64,000 nucleotides of DNA from assembly GCF_001514305.1 (NCBI RefSeq), contig NZ_KQ949080.1:261194-325193 (forward strand), written 5' to 3'. The notes beneath the pieces were generated by a model, which was not told where the DNA came from, searched no databases, and worked only from the letters and a program-made list of their open reading frames with translations. The position numbers were made by a program, and so were the translations under genes. Origin of the DNA: Streptomyces dysideae (GTDB lineage Bacteria > Actinomycetota > Actinomycetes > Streptomycetales > Streptomycetaceae). The first letter of the stretch is position 1; each line of letters starts with the position of its first letter. Positions 17,429 to 27,209 of this stretch are shown here, piece after piece.

Positions 17429-20400
17429 CCACCCCGCGGCGCAGCAGCGCCCAGCCCGCATCCGGCGGCCCTCAGGCCCTGGCCTACCGTCTCGCCTTCG
17501 AACCCGATGACCGTTCCTGGACGGCCCGCGAGAACCTGGTCGACATCCTGGAGCGTGAGCTCCTCGGCCCGGCCAACGGCCCGGACGAGATCCTCGACGG
17601 TGTCCCCGACTCGGCGTACCTGATCGGCCGGATCGCGCCCGTGCGCCTCACCGCCGGCCAGGACGACCCCGGCGAGGCGGGATCGGACGACGCCGCGACC
17701 GACGTGGGCGACGGTGTGGACGCCGCCGAGGGCCGGGGCGTGCCGCTCACCGCCGTCGACGACAGCAGCGCGAGTGCGGACGAGGACGAGGTCGAGGATC
17801 AGCCGCAGAAGCGTGGTCTGATGATCCCAGCGTCGATGGGGCTGCGTTTCCAGATCCCTGACGATCTGGACGAGTTCACGGTGACCGCCTCGTGGGGCAC
17901 GTACGAGCCGGTGAAGGAGAAGCGTGGCGAGGGCACCGAAGACGGCGGGGGCGAGGGCGCGGCATCCGCTCCGGCTCTCCGTCGTTTCCAGCGCACCCTG
18001 CACGCCATAGCGAAGGCGATCAAGGTTGCCGACCTGAAGCCGTCCCGTACGACCGAGATCGTGCTCAAGGACAAGGTCCTGCTCCGGGTGGACCGGTACG
18101 ACGACTCCGAGCGTGGCTGCCGGCTGATCGAGGTGGCGTTGTGCAATGACCGGGAGACGCCTCGCAAGATCCCGGTCGAGGCGTGGCTGTACCAGACCAA
18201 GCTGTCGGTGTCGGCCGGTGGCGCTGAGGTGTTCCTGCCGGTCAATGACGTACTCCTGGACACGCGCGAGGAGCCGGACGACGAGCTGCGGCGGCTGCGG
18301 CTTCAGTACCGCAACCGTCTGGAGTTCGCCCATGGCCGGACCTGCTCGGTGGACTGGGAGGTAGCCGAGGGAGCGCGCAGGGCCAGTGAGGTCTGGACGA
18401 CGTGGCTGCCGGTGAGTGAGACGCCGCAGACGGCCGCCGAGGAGATCGGCGCGGCTCTGCTGGACATGCGCAGGCTCCAGGAGGCGTCGCCCGATGAGCT
18501 GCGTACGGGTCTTGAGCCGATCGTCGCGGGTTACACGGCCTGGCTGGACGGCGAGGAGCGGCGGGCCGAGGCTCTTCCGGAGCATCTGCGGTCCGAGGGT
18601 CTGGACGCGGTCACCGAGGCGCGCCGGGTGCAACGCCAGCTTGAGGAGGGTCTGGAGCATCTCCTCGGGGACGAGGAGGCGTTGCGCTGTTTCCGGTTCA
18701 TGAACCGGGTGATGGCTGGTCAGCGTGTGCAGTCCCAGGTCGCGGAGCGGCGGGCGAGTCGGCCGGAGGAGAGCATCGACGAGGCTCGCGAGGCGGTCCT
18801 CGCGGAGAAGGGGGCCTTGGCGCATTCGTGGCGTACCTTCCAGCTCGCCTTCGTGCTGATGCAGTTGCCGTTGCTGTCCGACCCGGCGGCCGAGAAACGG
18901 TCGGGGGATCTGGCCAAGGCGCAGCTGCTGTTCTTCCCGACCGGTGGTGGCAAGACGGAGGCGTATCTGGGTCTGGCCGCGTACACGTTCGCCATCCGTC
19001 GCCGCCAGGGCGTGGTGGATGCCTTCGACGGTCCGCTGGACGGGCGGTCCGGGGTCGCCGTCCTCATGCGGTACACGCTGCGCCTGCTCACCGCCCAGCA
19101 GTTCCAGCGCGCCACCGCCCTGGTGTGCGCGGCGGAGCTGGCGCGGCGCGATGACGTGGCGACGTGGGGGGACGAGCCGTTCCGGATCGGGCTGTGGGTC
19201 GGTACCGATGTGAGCCCGAAGCGGTACGACGAGGCCGCCGAGCAGTTGCAGAAGGCCCATGGGGGCCGTGGCTATCGGCTGACGGTGCTGCAGATCCAGC
19301 GCTGCCCGTGGTGCGGGACGCGGGTCGAGGCGCGCGATGTGCGCACGGAGCCCGCGCTGCGCCGGGTGTACGTGTACTGCGGTGACGAGCTGGCCGACTG
19401 TCCGTTCGCCGACGGCGGTGAGGTCCCGGACGGGCTGCCGGTGCTCACAGTGGACGAGGAGATCTACCGGCTCGCGCCGGCGTTCGTCATCGCCACCGTG
19501 GACAAGTTCGCCCGCCTCGCGCGGGAGGGCGAGGCCGCCTCGCTGTTCGGGCACGTCTCGCGTCGCTGTGAACGGCACGGCTTCGTGCATCCCGACTATC
19601 AGCAGTGCGACATCAAGGACGGCAGCAAGCATCCCAAGAAGGACGGCTGGCCGGCGGCCCCCGTTCACGCGGCCACGCGGCTGCGGCCCCCGGACCTGGT
19701 CATCCAGGACGAGTTGCACCTGATCACCGGGGCACTCGGCACGACAGTGGGCCTGTTCGAGGTGGCCATCGACGTTATGACCGACTGGCGGACCAAGGAC
19801 GGGCGCCCGGTGCGTCCGCTGCTCGTCGCCTCCACAGCCACCGCACGCAACGCGTCGGAGCAGGTGCGTGCGCTGTACGGGCGCGACGTCACCATCTTCC
19901 CGCCGCAGGTCCTGGACGCCGGGAACACCTACTTCTCCAAGGAGATCCCGGTCTCCGAGAAGAACCCTGGACGCCGGTACGTCGGGATCAGCACGACCGG
20001 GGTGCGCTTGACCACAGCGGAGATCCGGGTTGCCGAGGTGCTTCTAGCCGGCGGGCAACTGCTTATTGACCGCTCCGGCCGCGTGGCCGATCCGTACATG
20101 AGCCTGGTCGGCTACTTCAGCGCTACCCGTGAACTCGCCGGCATGGCTCGATACATGAGCGACGACATCCAGACCGCGCTCGCCAAGGGGCGCCCCTGGT
20201 CGAAGCTCCCCCGCCGCACCGGCACCGACTACGGTTCGCTGCACGTCGCCGAGCTGACCTCGCGTGTGGCCAGCGCGGACATCACCGCGACCCTGGACCA
20301 GATGGCGACGGCGTTCGACCCGGGCTTCGACTCCACCGCAGGGAAGCGGAACCGGCGCGCATTGCGAGAGGCGAAGAAGCCGGAACCCACGCGTGAGGTC

Positions 20401-21183
20401 AATCCGTACGACGTGGTCCTGGCCACCTCCATGCTCCAGGTGGGTGTGGACGTGACCCGTCTTGGGCTGATGCTCGTGGTCGGGCAGCCGAAGAACACCG
20501 CCGAGTACATCCAGGCGTCCTCCCGAGTCGGCCGTACCGCGGACCGGCCGGGTCTGGTGGTCGCGCTCGGGAACTGGGCGCGGCCGAGGGACCTCGCCCA
20601 TTTCGAGCAGTTCCGCCACTACCACGAGACGTTCTACGCCCAAGTAGAGGCGCTGTCGGTGACCCCGTTCTCGGTGACCTCCCTGGAGCGCGGCCTGGAC
20701 GGCGTGCTGGTCAGCGCCGCCCGCGTCCTCCAGGCCGCCAAAGCTGGCCACGGCCAAGGGCTGTCCCCGGAGGACGGGGCGGCCCGTATCGAGGCCGAGC
20801 AGCACTTCGCGGGCGAACTCGTCGACGCCCTCGTCCGTCGCGTCGCGCGAGCCGGCGACGAGGACGCCGCTAACCGTGCCCGGCTGCGCTTGGAGAACCG
20901 GCTCGACCAATGGGGCAAGCGACGCAAGAGCCTCATGGAGGACCGCAAGTCGCTGGTGTACGAGAGGGTTCTGGACGACGGTCGGCACGACGCGCTGATG
21001 ATGAGCGCGGAGAACGCCAAGGCGGGCATCGACACCCGCGACGCCGCGCCGTTCATCGTGGCGAACTCGATGCGCGAGGTGCAGCCGGAGATCAACCTCC
21101 TGGTGAGCCCGATCAAGGAGCGACTGGTGTACCGGGCACCCGACCATGCCCCTCAGTGGAAGATGCCGGAGGACAACTCGTGA
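17425..21183 (+). CDS. drmA: DISARM helicase DrmA
   Basis: A 1252-aa SF2 helicase-domain protein, one of the three core DISARM subunits; with DrmB it forms the DNA-loading complex. Walker A is FFPTGGGKTEAYLGLAAY near residue 510. The DEAH-equivalent is VIQDELHLITGALG near residue 760. Motifs V/VI are LATSMLQVGVDVTRLGLML and EYIQASSRVGRT near residues 995-1035. A possible Zn-binding pair, CPWCGT and CGDELADC, sits near residues 625-655 between the helicase motifs. An acidic region (about residues 85-130, DSSASADEDEVEDQ) precedes the core. The gene overlaps drmMI (ATGA-type GTGACC/TGA arrangement at 17425-17428) and drmB. Confidence 0.93.
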   Translation: MTTPRRSSAQPASGGPQALAYRLAFEPDDRSWTARENLVDILERELLGPANGPDEILDGVPDSAYLIGRIAPVRLTAGQDDPGEAGSDDAATDVGDGVDAAEGRGVPLTAVDDSSASADEDEVEDQPQKRGLMIPASMGLRFQIPDDLDEFTVTASWGTYEPVKEKRGEGTEDGGGEGAASAPALRRFQRTLHAIAKAIKVADLKPSRTTEIVLKDKVLLRVDRYDDSERGCRLIEVALCNDRETPRKIPVEAWLYQTKLSVSAGGAEVFLPVNDVLLDTREEPDDELRRLRLQYRNRLEFAHGRTCSVDWEVAEGARRASEVWTTWLPVSETPQTAAEEIGAALLDMRRLQEASPDELRTGLEPIVAGYTAWLDGEERRAEALPEHLRSEGLDAVTEARRVQRQLEEGLEHLLGDEEALRCFRFMNRVMAGQRVQSQVAERRASRPEESIDEAREAVLAEKGALAHSWRTFQLAFVLMQLPLLSDPAAEKRSGDLAKAQLLFFPTGGGKTEAYLGLAAYTFAIRRRQGVVDAFDGPLDGRSGVAVLMRYTLRLLTAQQFQRATALVCAAELARRDDVATWGDEPFRIGLWVGTDVSPKRYDEAAEQLQKAHGGRGYRLTVLQIQRCPWCGTRVEARDVRTEPALRRVYVYCGDELADCPFADGGEVPDGLPVLTVDEEIYRLAPAFVIATVDKFARLAREGEAASLFGHVSRRCERHGFVHPDYQQCDIKDGSKHPKKDGWPAAPVHAATRLRPPDLVIQDELHLITGALGTTVGLFEVAIDVMTDWRTKDGRPVRPLLVASTATARNASEQVRALYGRDVTIFPPQVLDAGNTYFSKEIPVSEKNPGRRYVGISTTGVRLTTAEIRVAEVLLAGGQLLIDRSGRVADPYMSLVGYFSATRELAGMARYMSDDIQTALAKGRPWSKLPRRTGTDYGSLHVAELTSRVASADITATLDQMATAFDPGFDSTAGKRNRRALREAKKPEPTREVNPYDVVLATSMLQVGVDVTRLGLMLVVGQPKNTAEYIQASSRVGRTADRPGLVVALGNWARPRDLAHFEQFRHYHETFYAQVEALSVTPFSVTSLERGLDGVLVSAARVLQAAKAGHGQGLSPEDGAARIEAEQHFAGELVDALVRRVARAGDEDAANRARLRLENRLDQWGKRRKSLMEDRKSLVYERVLDDGRHDALMMSAENAKAGIDTRDAAPFIVANSMREVQPEINLLVSPIKERLVYRAPDHAPQWKMPEDNS

Positions 21184-23213
21184 GTGACGAGACGCGCTTC
21201 GTCTACGACGTCGCCCGCGCCGTCGACCCTCTGGGCGACCTGGAACAGGAGGCGGAGAAGGCGACCAAGCACAACCGTGCCAAGGTCGGCTCGGCCCGCC
21301 CCTCCTCCCTGCTCTACACCTATGGCCCCGGCGCGATCATGGACCTGCCGCAGTTCACGATCATGCCTACCGGCCTGGACGACTGGGACCGCATCTGGCG
21401 GCGCCGCGACTCCGCGCCCCCGCAGATCCACGCCCCGCGCCTGCGCGACGTGGTCCGGATGATGCTGCGTTCCCCCGACGTGCAGCTGCGGCCGTACCCC
21501 TGGCAGCCGAAGAAGCACAGCAGGTCCGCCGAAGGCAACGACCTGGGAGTCCCCTCCCGGGTCTTCCCGCAATGGCTGCGGTGCACCGGCTGCGACATGC
21601 TCGGACTGCTTGCCCAGTTCGACTACCGCAACACGCATCCCTTCCGCACCGACCTGGCCGTCTTCGAGCACGCCAAGTGCACGGGCCGCGCGGGCGCCGG
21701 CTCCCGCAAGCCGATGCGCCGCACCGCCATCCCGGCCCGGTATCTCCTGGCCTGCGTCGATGGACACCTGGACGAGTTTCCGTACGACCTGTGGGTACAC
21801 CGCGGACAGCCGTGCAGCCAAGCCGAGCTGCCCGCTCTGAAGATGGTCGACCGGACCGCCGGCAAGGGCGCCTCGGCCGTCATCCACTGCGCATCCTGCG
21901 ACATGCGGCGGCCCATGAACGAGGCCCAGGGCGAGGCCGGCAGGGCGAAACTCCCGCAGTGCCGCGGACGCCACCCCCACCTGGACGCCTTCGAGCCCAA
22001 GGGCTGCCGCAACGAGACCCGGCTGATGCTCGTCGGCGCATCCAACCTCTGGTTCCCGGCCACCCAGTCGATCATCGTGATGCCGGAGTCCCAGGAGGAA
22101 CAGGCCAGTGACCTGGCCGACCGGGTCCGCACCGCGCTGGGCGACAAACTCGCCAAGTACCGCGACAACCTGGACCTGATCCGGGACCTTCTCGGCATGG
22201 ACGGCGGCGTCGACGTCACCGCCCTGTCCGACCACGACCTGGAGCAGGTCCTTCAAGCGGCCTCCGCCCCCACCGACACCCCGGAGGAACAGGAGGAGAA
22301 ACTCCGCGACTGGGACCCCGTCGACCTCCTCGTCCCCGAATGGCGTTACCTGCTGCGTGACATCGTCGGCACCCGCGTCGAGGACCCCAAGAGCGGACTC
22401 ACACTCGCCACCCGCAACCGGGGCGACGCCCTGCAACCGGAGATCACCCGTGTGCTCGCGGTCGAACGCCTCCGCAAGGTGAATGCCCTGGTCGGCTTCA
22501 CCCGCATCGACGACATGGACCGCGTCGGCGACCTCCCGCGCCGCCTGGCCCCACTGACGCGTACGTCCCGGCCGAGCTGGACCGTGGCCACCGAGGACCG
22601 CGGCGAAGGCATCTTCCTCCAGCTCGACGAGAACGCCGTCGCCGCATGGGAGAAGCACGTCCTGGACACCGACCTGTGGACACTCCACCGCGAGGCACAC
22701 CGCAGAAACTTCGAGCGCCGCTTCTCCGACACCGCCGGCCAGATCGACCCCGACAGCCGCCTGAAGCCCCCACGCTACTGGCTCGTCCACACCCTCGCCC
22801 ACATCCTCATCCGCGAACTCGCCCTGACCTGCGGCTACTCGGCCGCCAGCCTCAGCGAACGCCTCTACGCATGGCCCACCGCCGAAGGCCGCGACCCCGC
22901 AGCCGGCCTTCTCATCTGCACCACCGCCTCCGACAGCGACGGCACCCTCGGCGGCCTCGTCCAGCTCAGCGAGCCAACACGCCTCCAGCGGGTCGTCAGC
23001 AGCGCGCTACGCAAGGCCACACGCTGCTCCTCCGACCCCATCTGCTCCAAGCGCACCCCACAGGATCCCGAGGACTTCCTCCACGGCGCCGCCTGCCACT
23101 GCTGCGTCATGGCCTCGGAGACCTCCTGCGAGCGCGCCAACCGCTTCCTCGACCGCCGCTTCCTCCTCGACCTGCCCGGCAGCGACCTCGGCTTCTTCCA
23201 GACCCATGAGTGA
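21180..23213 (+). CDS. drmB: DISARM DUF1998 protein DrmB
   Basis: A 677-aa core DISARM protein. GTG 21180 overlaps the drmA stop (GTGA); an upstream in-frame start inside drmA is much less likely. The N-terminal SLLYTYGPGAIMDLP is a DrmB landmark. Several Cys clusters suggest metal binding (CTGCDM, CASCDM). The C-terminal DUF1998 domain, about residues 520-677, holds YWLVHTLAHILIRELALTCG and GAACHCCVMASETSCERANR, with another Cys pair in CSSDPIC. DrmB partners with DrmA on DNA. The gene overlaps drmC by 8 nt (ATGAGTGA). GC-rich codon use matches drmA. Confidence 0.93.
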   Translation: MSDETRFVYDVARAVDPLGDLEQEAEKATKHNRAKVGSARPSSLLYTYGPGAIMDLPQFTIMPTGLDDWDRIWRRRDSAPPQIHAPRLRDVVRMMLRSPDVQLRPYPWQPKKHSRSAEGNDLGVPSRVFPQWLRCTGCDMLGLLAQFDYRNTHPFRTDLAVFEHAKCTGRAGAGSRKPMRRTAIPARYLLACVDGHLDEFPYDLWVHRGQPCSQAELPALKMVDRTAGKGASAVIHCASCDMRRPMNEAQGEAGRAKLPQCRGRHPHLDAFEPKGCRNETRLMLVGASNLWFPATQSIIVMPESQEEQASDLADRVRTALGDKLAKYRDNLDLIRDLLGMDGGVDVTALSDHDLEQVLQAASAPTDTPEEQEEKLRDWDPVDLLVPEWRYLLRDIVGTRVEDPKSGLTLATRNRGDALQPEITRVLAVERLRKVNALVGFTRIDDMDRVGDLPRRLAPLTRTSRPSWTVATEDRGEGIFLQLDENAVAAWEKHVLDTDLWTLHREAHRRNFERRFSDTAGQIDPDSRLKPPRYWLVHTLAHILIRELALTCGYSAASLSERLYAWPTAEGRDPAAGLLICTTASDSDGTLGGLVQLSEPTRLQRVVSSALRKATRCSSDPICSKRTPQDPEDFLHGAACHCCVMASETSCERANRFLDRRFLLDLPGSDLGFFQTHE

Positions 23214-23940
23214 CGCGAACGCGCCACGCCAGCTCGGCCGACTCCTGACCGGAACCGAGGCCAAGGACATAGCGGACCGCCTGGCCGACGGCGACACCTT
23301 GACCACCGCCCTCAAGGTCGTCGCCGTCGGCCAGCGGGCAGAAGTCCGCCAGCTGCTGGAGGCCGTCGGCGGCGGTCCCGGAGCGGCACCCCAACAGATC
23401 CTGGTCCTGAGAGCGATCGAGGGGGCACGGGCACTTCCGACCACGCTGTCACCGCTGTGGACCATGCCCGGACACCTCGCCCAGAGCGGACCCCTCACCA
23501 CCTCGGTCACCCGCCTCGTCGACAGCGCCCGCCACGCGATCACCTGCTCCACCTTCAACTTCCAGCGCAGTTCGACACTCTGGACGTCACTTCGAACAGC
23601 CGCACAGCGCGACGGCGTCGCCGTCCGCGTCTACATGGACACCCGAGCCGCCGACGGCAGCGGACAACACTGGTCCCCGTCGACCACAGAGGTAGCCACG
23701 CACCTGGCTCCGGCCGAGGTATGGCGGACCAAGGAATTCGACGGCGGCTACGTCCGCAATCACGCCAAGTTCCTCGCCATCGACCACCACCTCCTCCTGG
23801 TCACCAGCGCGAACTTCTCATGGAGCGCAGAGAACAACAACGTCGAGTTCGGCGTCCTCATCGACAACCCGAACCTCACCGAAGCCGTCGAGCGCGAGCT
23901 GCGGGAGGCAGAGGGGACCCTATACGAACAGATCTCCTGA
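23206..23940 (+). CDS. drmC: DISARM phospholipase D-family protein DrmC
   Basis: A 244-aa protein with one HKD-type phospholipase D/nuclease motif, NHAKFLAIDHHLLLVTSANFS near residues 182-202, followed by ENNNVEFGVLIDN. The earlier SARHAITCSTFNFQRSS region matches the first strand-helix of the PLD fold without its own HKD, so the active site would need a dimer. It is the last gene of the operon and overlaps drmB. In published DISARM systems DrmC is dispensable for part of the activity. The first 80 residues are helical and lack recognised motifs. Confidence 0.92.
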   Translation: MSDANAPRQLGRLLTGTEAKDIADRLADGDTLTTALKVVAVGQRAEVRQLLEAVGGGPGAAPQQILVLRAIEGARALPTTLSPLWTMPGHLAQSGPLTTSVTRLVDSARHAITCSTFNFQRSSTLWTSLRTAAQRDGVAVRVYMDTRAADGSGQHWSPSTTEVATHLAPAEVWRTKEFDGGYVRNHAKFLAIDHHLLLVTSANFSWSAENNNVEFGVLIDNPNLTEAVERELREAEGTLYEQIS

Positions 23941-24091
23941 CGGCCCCGGTCCTGGGCGCCCGCCGGCCGGGGTCGGGCACTTCGGCGTTACAGCGTCGAC
24001 AACAAGCAGGACGACACCGATCCCTTCCGGGGTACCCCGTCCCTGCTCATACGAGAGCCGTACGAAGAAGAACCCGTCGTTGGGAGTGCCA

Positions 24092-24892
24092 CTAACCACG
24101 GTTCGAGTCATAGCCCCACCGAGCCCGGCCGTCCCTGCCCATGAAGCACTTGGCGGGACGTCCGTCCTCGGCGACGCCGAGAGCCCCGACGGGAGAGCAG
24201 GCGTATCCGAACTGGATGCCCACCTGGCCATCGAAGCGCTGGCCGCCCGTCCCGTCGTTGTCGTCTGGCTCCGCTTCTTCCTCTGTCGGTGGGGCGTCGC
24301 GTTCGTCTGCTTCCTTCGTCTCTGGGACGTCAGGTGTTGTGATGGACTCGGTCACCGCTGCGGTGGGCTCTGTATCAGACGACAGAGAAGGGGCGGGCGA
24401 CGCAGCTGGCGGCGTGGTCTCATCCTGGTTTGGAGGCTTGCTCGGTGCGAAAGCGCCGGCCGCGACGAAGTAGACCACCGTCAGAGCGCTGACCAGCCAG
24501 ACCGCGGCCGGCTTGCCACCGGTGCGGACGCTCTCCGTGCGCGGAGTACGGACACCAGCCAGCACACCGCCCCCCAGCATCAATGTCAGCAGCACCATCC
24601 AGATGGCAACGCCATTCCCCCCGCTGTAGCCGTACGCCATCGTGCAGATCACGGCTACGAAGGAGACCGCCGCGAGAACGGCGTCAGCCGATGAACGCTG
24701 ACGCACCGCCGACCAGGCAAAAGGCGCCCAGGAGAAGATCCCTAGCGATACCAGCGGCACAAGCACCCGGCCCACACAGCGGCGCGCGTAGCGCGGTATC
24801 GGCACATCTGTCAGTGGCGGTGGATTGAACACGTGTCTCTCCGAGGATCGCGGCGGTCGGGACACGCTCCCGCCAGCACTTTTGCCCGTCAA
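24092..24892 (-). CDS. Membrane protein with Pro/Thr linker and Cys-pair tail
   Basis: A 266-aa protein convergent with drmC. Four hydrophobic helices lie at roughly residues 42-62, 70-88, 96-112 and 130-150 (for example GVAIWMVLLTLMLGGGVLAG). A Pro/Thr/Glu/Asp-rich linker of about 75 residues follows, then a small globular tail, YACSPVGALGVAEDGRPAK-CFMG, with two Cys spaced 17 residues apart. I have seen similar C-terminal Cys-pair modules on many actinobacterial exported proteins, but I cannot name a function. It could be an extracytoplasmic sensor or a surface-exclusion protein; both are guesses. Not part of canonical DISARM. Confidence 0.7.
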   Translation of the reverse strand: MTGKSAGGSVSRPPRSSERHVFNPPPLTDVPIPRYARRCVGRVLVPLVSLGIFSWAPFAWSAVRQRSSADAVLAAVSFVAVICTMAYGYSGGNGVAIWMVLLTLMLGGGVLAGVRTPRTESVRTGGKPAAVWLVSALTVVYFVAAGAFAPSKPPNQDETTPPAASPAPSLSSDTEPTAAVTESITTPDVPETKEADERDAPPTEEEAEPDDNDGTGGQRFDGQVGIQFGYACSPVGALGVAEDGRPAKCFMGRDGRARWGYDSNRG

Positions 24893-25369
24893 CGTAACGA
24901 AGACGGCAGACCTCTCAAATGGCAGACACCAATCTGTTACTCACCATGGGAGCCCGGCGACCAGCCGGGCCCTGGACGAGGTCTGGGCAGGTTGGCAGAC
25001 ACAGTTCCTCAAGGACACGGGGTCAGGCGGCGGCTGTTGTCGGCCCGGACACCATCGGTGTCCCGGGTGACGTCGAAACACACCCTCCGGCCCGCGACCA
25101 GCTCGCGGTCCGCTGCGGCCAGGGGCGTGTGGCACTCCGTAACCGGGAGACGCAGCGGTCCAAGGTCGTCAGCTGACCTTTGGTGCCGCTGCGGCCGGGC
25201 CGGTATGCTGCCGGGCAGGCGGCCACGACCGCCGACCGCTGAAGGGGTCTTCCGCTCACGCCGGAGTCCTCGTTGGTAGGCCAAGCCGTCCTTCGACGCA
25301 TCGTGCACCTGAACCCGCCTGCCTTCAGAGCGGCGTGTGCGTGGGGCGCGCTGCTGTACGGAGTCAGAC
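24893..25369. other. Intergenic stretch between divergent genes
   Basis: It separates the minus-strand membrane protein from the plus-strand 278-aa gene. No frame shows sustained Streptomyces codon bias. It presumably carries both promoters, but none is clear enough to name. Confidence 0.4.
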
Positions 25370-26206
25370 ATGCCTACGAGCCAGCCCAGGAAGTCGCGGA
25401 AGCGCACGCGGGAAATCCGGGAGCAGAGCCGGGCCACCGGCACGGGGTACACCGAGGCCATGCGGGCGAACGACCGGGCCCGAGCTGGCGGCCAGCAGTC
25501 GCCGCCGCGCCTCACCCCCACCCGCACCTTGCTGTTGCCCCTGGTCCAGGACGCCCTGCCCGGCCTGTACGAGCTGGCCGGGCTGCTCCTGAGGCTCCGA
25601 ATGGACATGGTCTTGGACCATGAGGGGGTGCTGATGGGTTACCGGGACAGCCGGAGGGCGCCGATCCCGGGCGCGCCGATCGAGGACGTCGAAGACGCGT
25701 ACTACCGGGTGCGCGACGCGCTGCCCGAGGGGACGGAGGAGTTCGCGGACGGGATGGTGGATGAGATCCTCCCGCCCACGCCCAACGTGCTGCTGCTGAT
25801 CGGGCCCGACGGTGGGGACGTGGTGCACCTGACCACCATTGAAGTGGCCGAAGCCGACCTCGCGCTGCTCGCCGAATTCGCCGACGCACTCGACCGCGCG
25901 GCCGGCCCGCGTCCCGGCCCGGAGTTCGAAGGGCTCACGGATGCGCTGCGGGAAATCGGGCGAGTGCCCTACTACCCGTGGATGCCCGAGGGGGACGAGG
26001 CCACCGTCGCCCGCTGGGTGCGGCAGGCACTGTCGACGGTCCTGCACTCGCCCTTTGAGGGCCCGCGCGGCGCTGCCGACCACGAGACGCTGTCCAACGT
26101 GCTGCGGTATGCCCAGGGCTGGGAGAGCGTCGAGGTGGACCAGGACGAGGAGCAGGCAGCCGAGCGCGCGTTGGTGAGCATGATGCGCGCGGCAGGGTGG
26201 ACCTGA
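25370..26206 (+). CDS. Unrecognised 278-aa mobile-element protein
   Basis: I choose ATG 25370 (MPTSQPRKSRKRTREIREQ) because GGAGTC lies 4-9 nt upstream. The basic N-terminus and the segment ATGTGYTEAMRAN resemble the short Tyr-x-x-Ala-x-Arg signature seen at the start of many proteins encoded on Streptomyces plasmids and ICEs; I do not know its function. The remaining acidic, mostly helical region has two parts, one ending in NVLLLIGPDGGDVVHLTTI and one with YPWMPEGDEATVARWVRQAL. There is no membrane segment or catalytic signature. Confidence 0.7.
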   Translation: MPTSQPRKSRKRTREIREQSRATGTGYTEAMRANDRARAGGQQSPPRLTPTRTLLLPLVQDALPGLYELAGLLLRLRMDMVLDHEGVLMGYRDSRRAPIPGAPIEDVEDAYYRVRDALPEGTEEFADGMVDEILPPTPNVLLLIGPDGGDVVHLTTIEVAEADLALLAEFADALDRAAGPRPGPEFEGLTDALREIGRVPYYPWMPEGDEATVARWVRQALSTVLHSPFEGPRGAADHETLSNVLRYAQGWESVEVDQDEEQAAERALVSMMRAAGWT

Positions 26207-26527
26207 CGGGTCGCCCGTGGCGGGGCAGCCGTGAAGTCTCCTCCCACAGAAGCCTGCTCAGCGCCGCTGGGCTGCTGTTGCGTCAGGCTGGTACTGCGCG
26301 AAGCGGCCCCGCTCTTCACGGGGCGGGGCTTGCCGCGGGCCTTCGGCTGTTCCTCAACCGCCTGGCTGCGGTCGCACCGCTGTGCCGCAGTCCCGGAGCG
26401 CCACGCCGTTCCCCGCGCTCCTCGACCGGAGATGGGCCCGGGGGGTTCGCAGCGCTACATGTCCCCTTGCCGTAGCAATACGAGCGGCGGGCCAGGACTG
26501 TCAGATGCTTCTGGCACGATGCCTGGC
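26207..26527. other. Short intergenic stretch
   Basis: About 320 nt without a credible gene. Several imperfect GC-rich repeats (gcgaagcggccccgct, 26297-26312) are present but no clear regulatory element. Confidence 0.35.
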
Positions 26528-27061
26528 ATGAGCCCGACACCAGAGCTGACGCAGAGGAGCCTGACCGCACGCGGCTTCCGCGGCTTCGTGCCGTTCCGTG
26601 AACTGCCAGACAGGAACGTCCCCACCGGGCACGGAATCTACGTGGTGATCCGCACGGACACCTCGCCCCCGTCGTTCCTCCCCACCAGCCCTGCCGGACA
26701 CCTCAAAGGCCGCGACCCATCCGTGACCGCCGACAAGCTCGGCGATGCCTGGGTGGACGGGGCAACGGTCGTGTACATCGGCAAGGCCGCGGGCCAGTAC
26801 GGACTCAATCAGCGGCTTGCCGACTACCGCCGCCACGGCACTGGTCTGCTGGCCGGCCATTGGGGCGGTCGCTACATCTGGCAGTTGGCCGACTCGGGCG
26901 CACTGCTCGTCGCCTGGCGGCCGATGACCGAGGACGACGCGGGCGAGGCTGAGCAGGACCTGATCGACGAGTTCAAAGAACTCTACGGAGGAGCTCTGCC
27001 CTTCGCCAACCTCAGGAACAACGCCCGAAGGGCTCAGGAGACGGACACCAACATCGACTGA
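26528..27061 (+). CDS. GIY-YIG-like small nuclease-fold protein
   Basis: A 177-aa protein. The two halves of a GIY-YIG signature are visible: GIYVVIR near residue 36 and VVYIGKAAG near residue 80, with [11 protein letters not shown] (possible catalytic Arg) after it and an acidic [20 protein letters not shown] helix that could hold the metal-binding Glu. Single-domain GIY-YIG proteins of this size occur in mobile elements, and their substrates are mostly unknown. The start is ATG 26528 or the in-frame ATG 26519; neither has a good ribosome-binding site, so a leaderless mRNA is possible. It ends just before a convergent terminator. Confidence 0.72.
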   Translation: MSPTPELTQRSLTARGFRGFVPFRELPDRNVPTGHGIYVVIRTDTSPPSFLPTSPAGHLKGRDPSVTADKLGDAWVDGATVVYIGKAAGQYGLNQRLADYRRHGTGLLAGHWGGRYIWQLADSGALLVAWRPMTEDDAGEAEQDLIDEFKELYGGALPFANLRNNARRAQETDTNID

Positions 27062-27079
27062 GCCCGGTCACCCTGCACC

Positions 27080-27117
27080 GCCCAGGGGCCGCGCGCCACC
27101 GGCCGCGGCCCCTGGGC
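27080..27117. terminator. 14-bp bidirectional hairpin terminator
   Basis: Perfect inverted repeat, arms 27080-27093 and 27104-27117, with a 10-nt loop. It lies between the convergent GIY-YIG-like gene (plus) and the Hsp70-NYN gene (minus) and would serve both. Confidence 0.85.
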
Positions 27118-27209
27118 CTTCAGGAAGACGAGCACGATCCTGCCGAGCTGCACTGCTGTTTCGCCAAGATCATCCCGTGGCGGCGCCCACGAGGCACATC
27201 TCTCTTGCG

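Noticed and set aside
17278..19719. Minus-strand frame of 813 codons opposite drmMI end and drmA
   Set aside because: Shadow of drmA, whose helicase motifs lie on the plus strand.
20910..21179. Upstream extension of drmB inside drmA
   Set aside because: GTG 21180 with the GTGA overlap matches the other DISARM junctions, and the extension is only the alternative frame of drmA.
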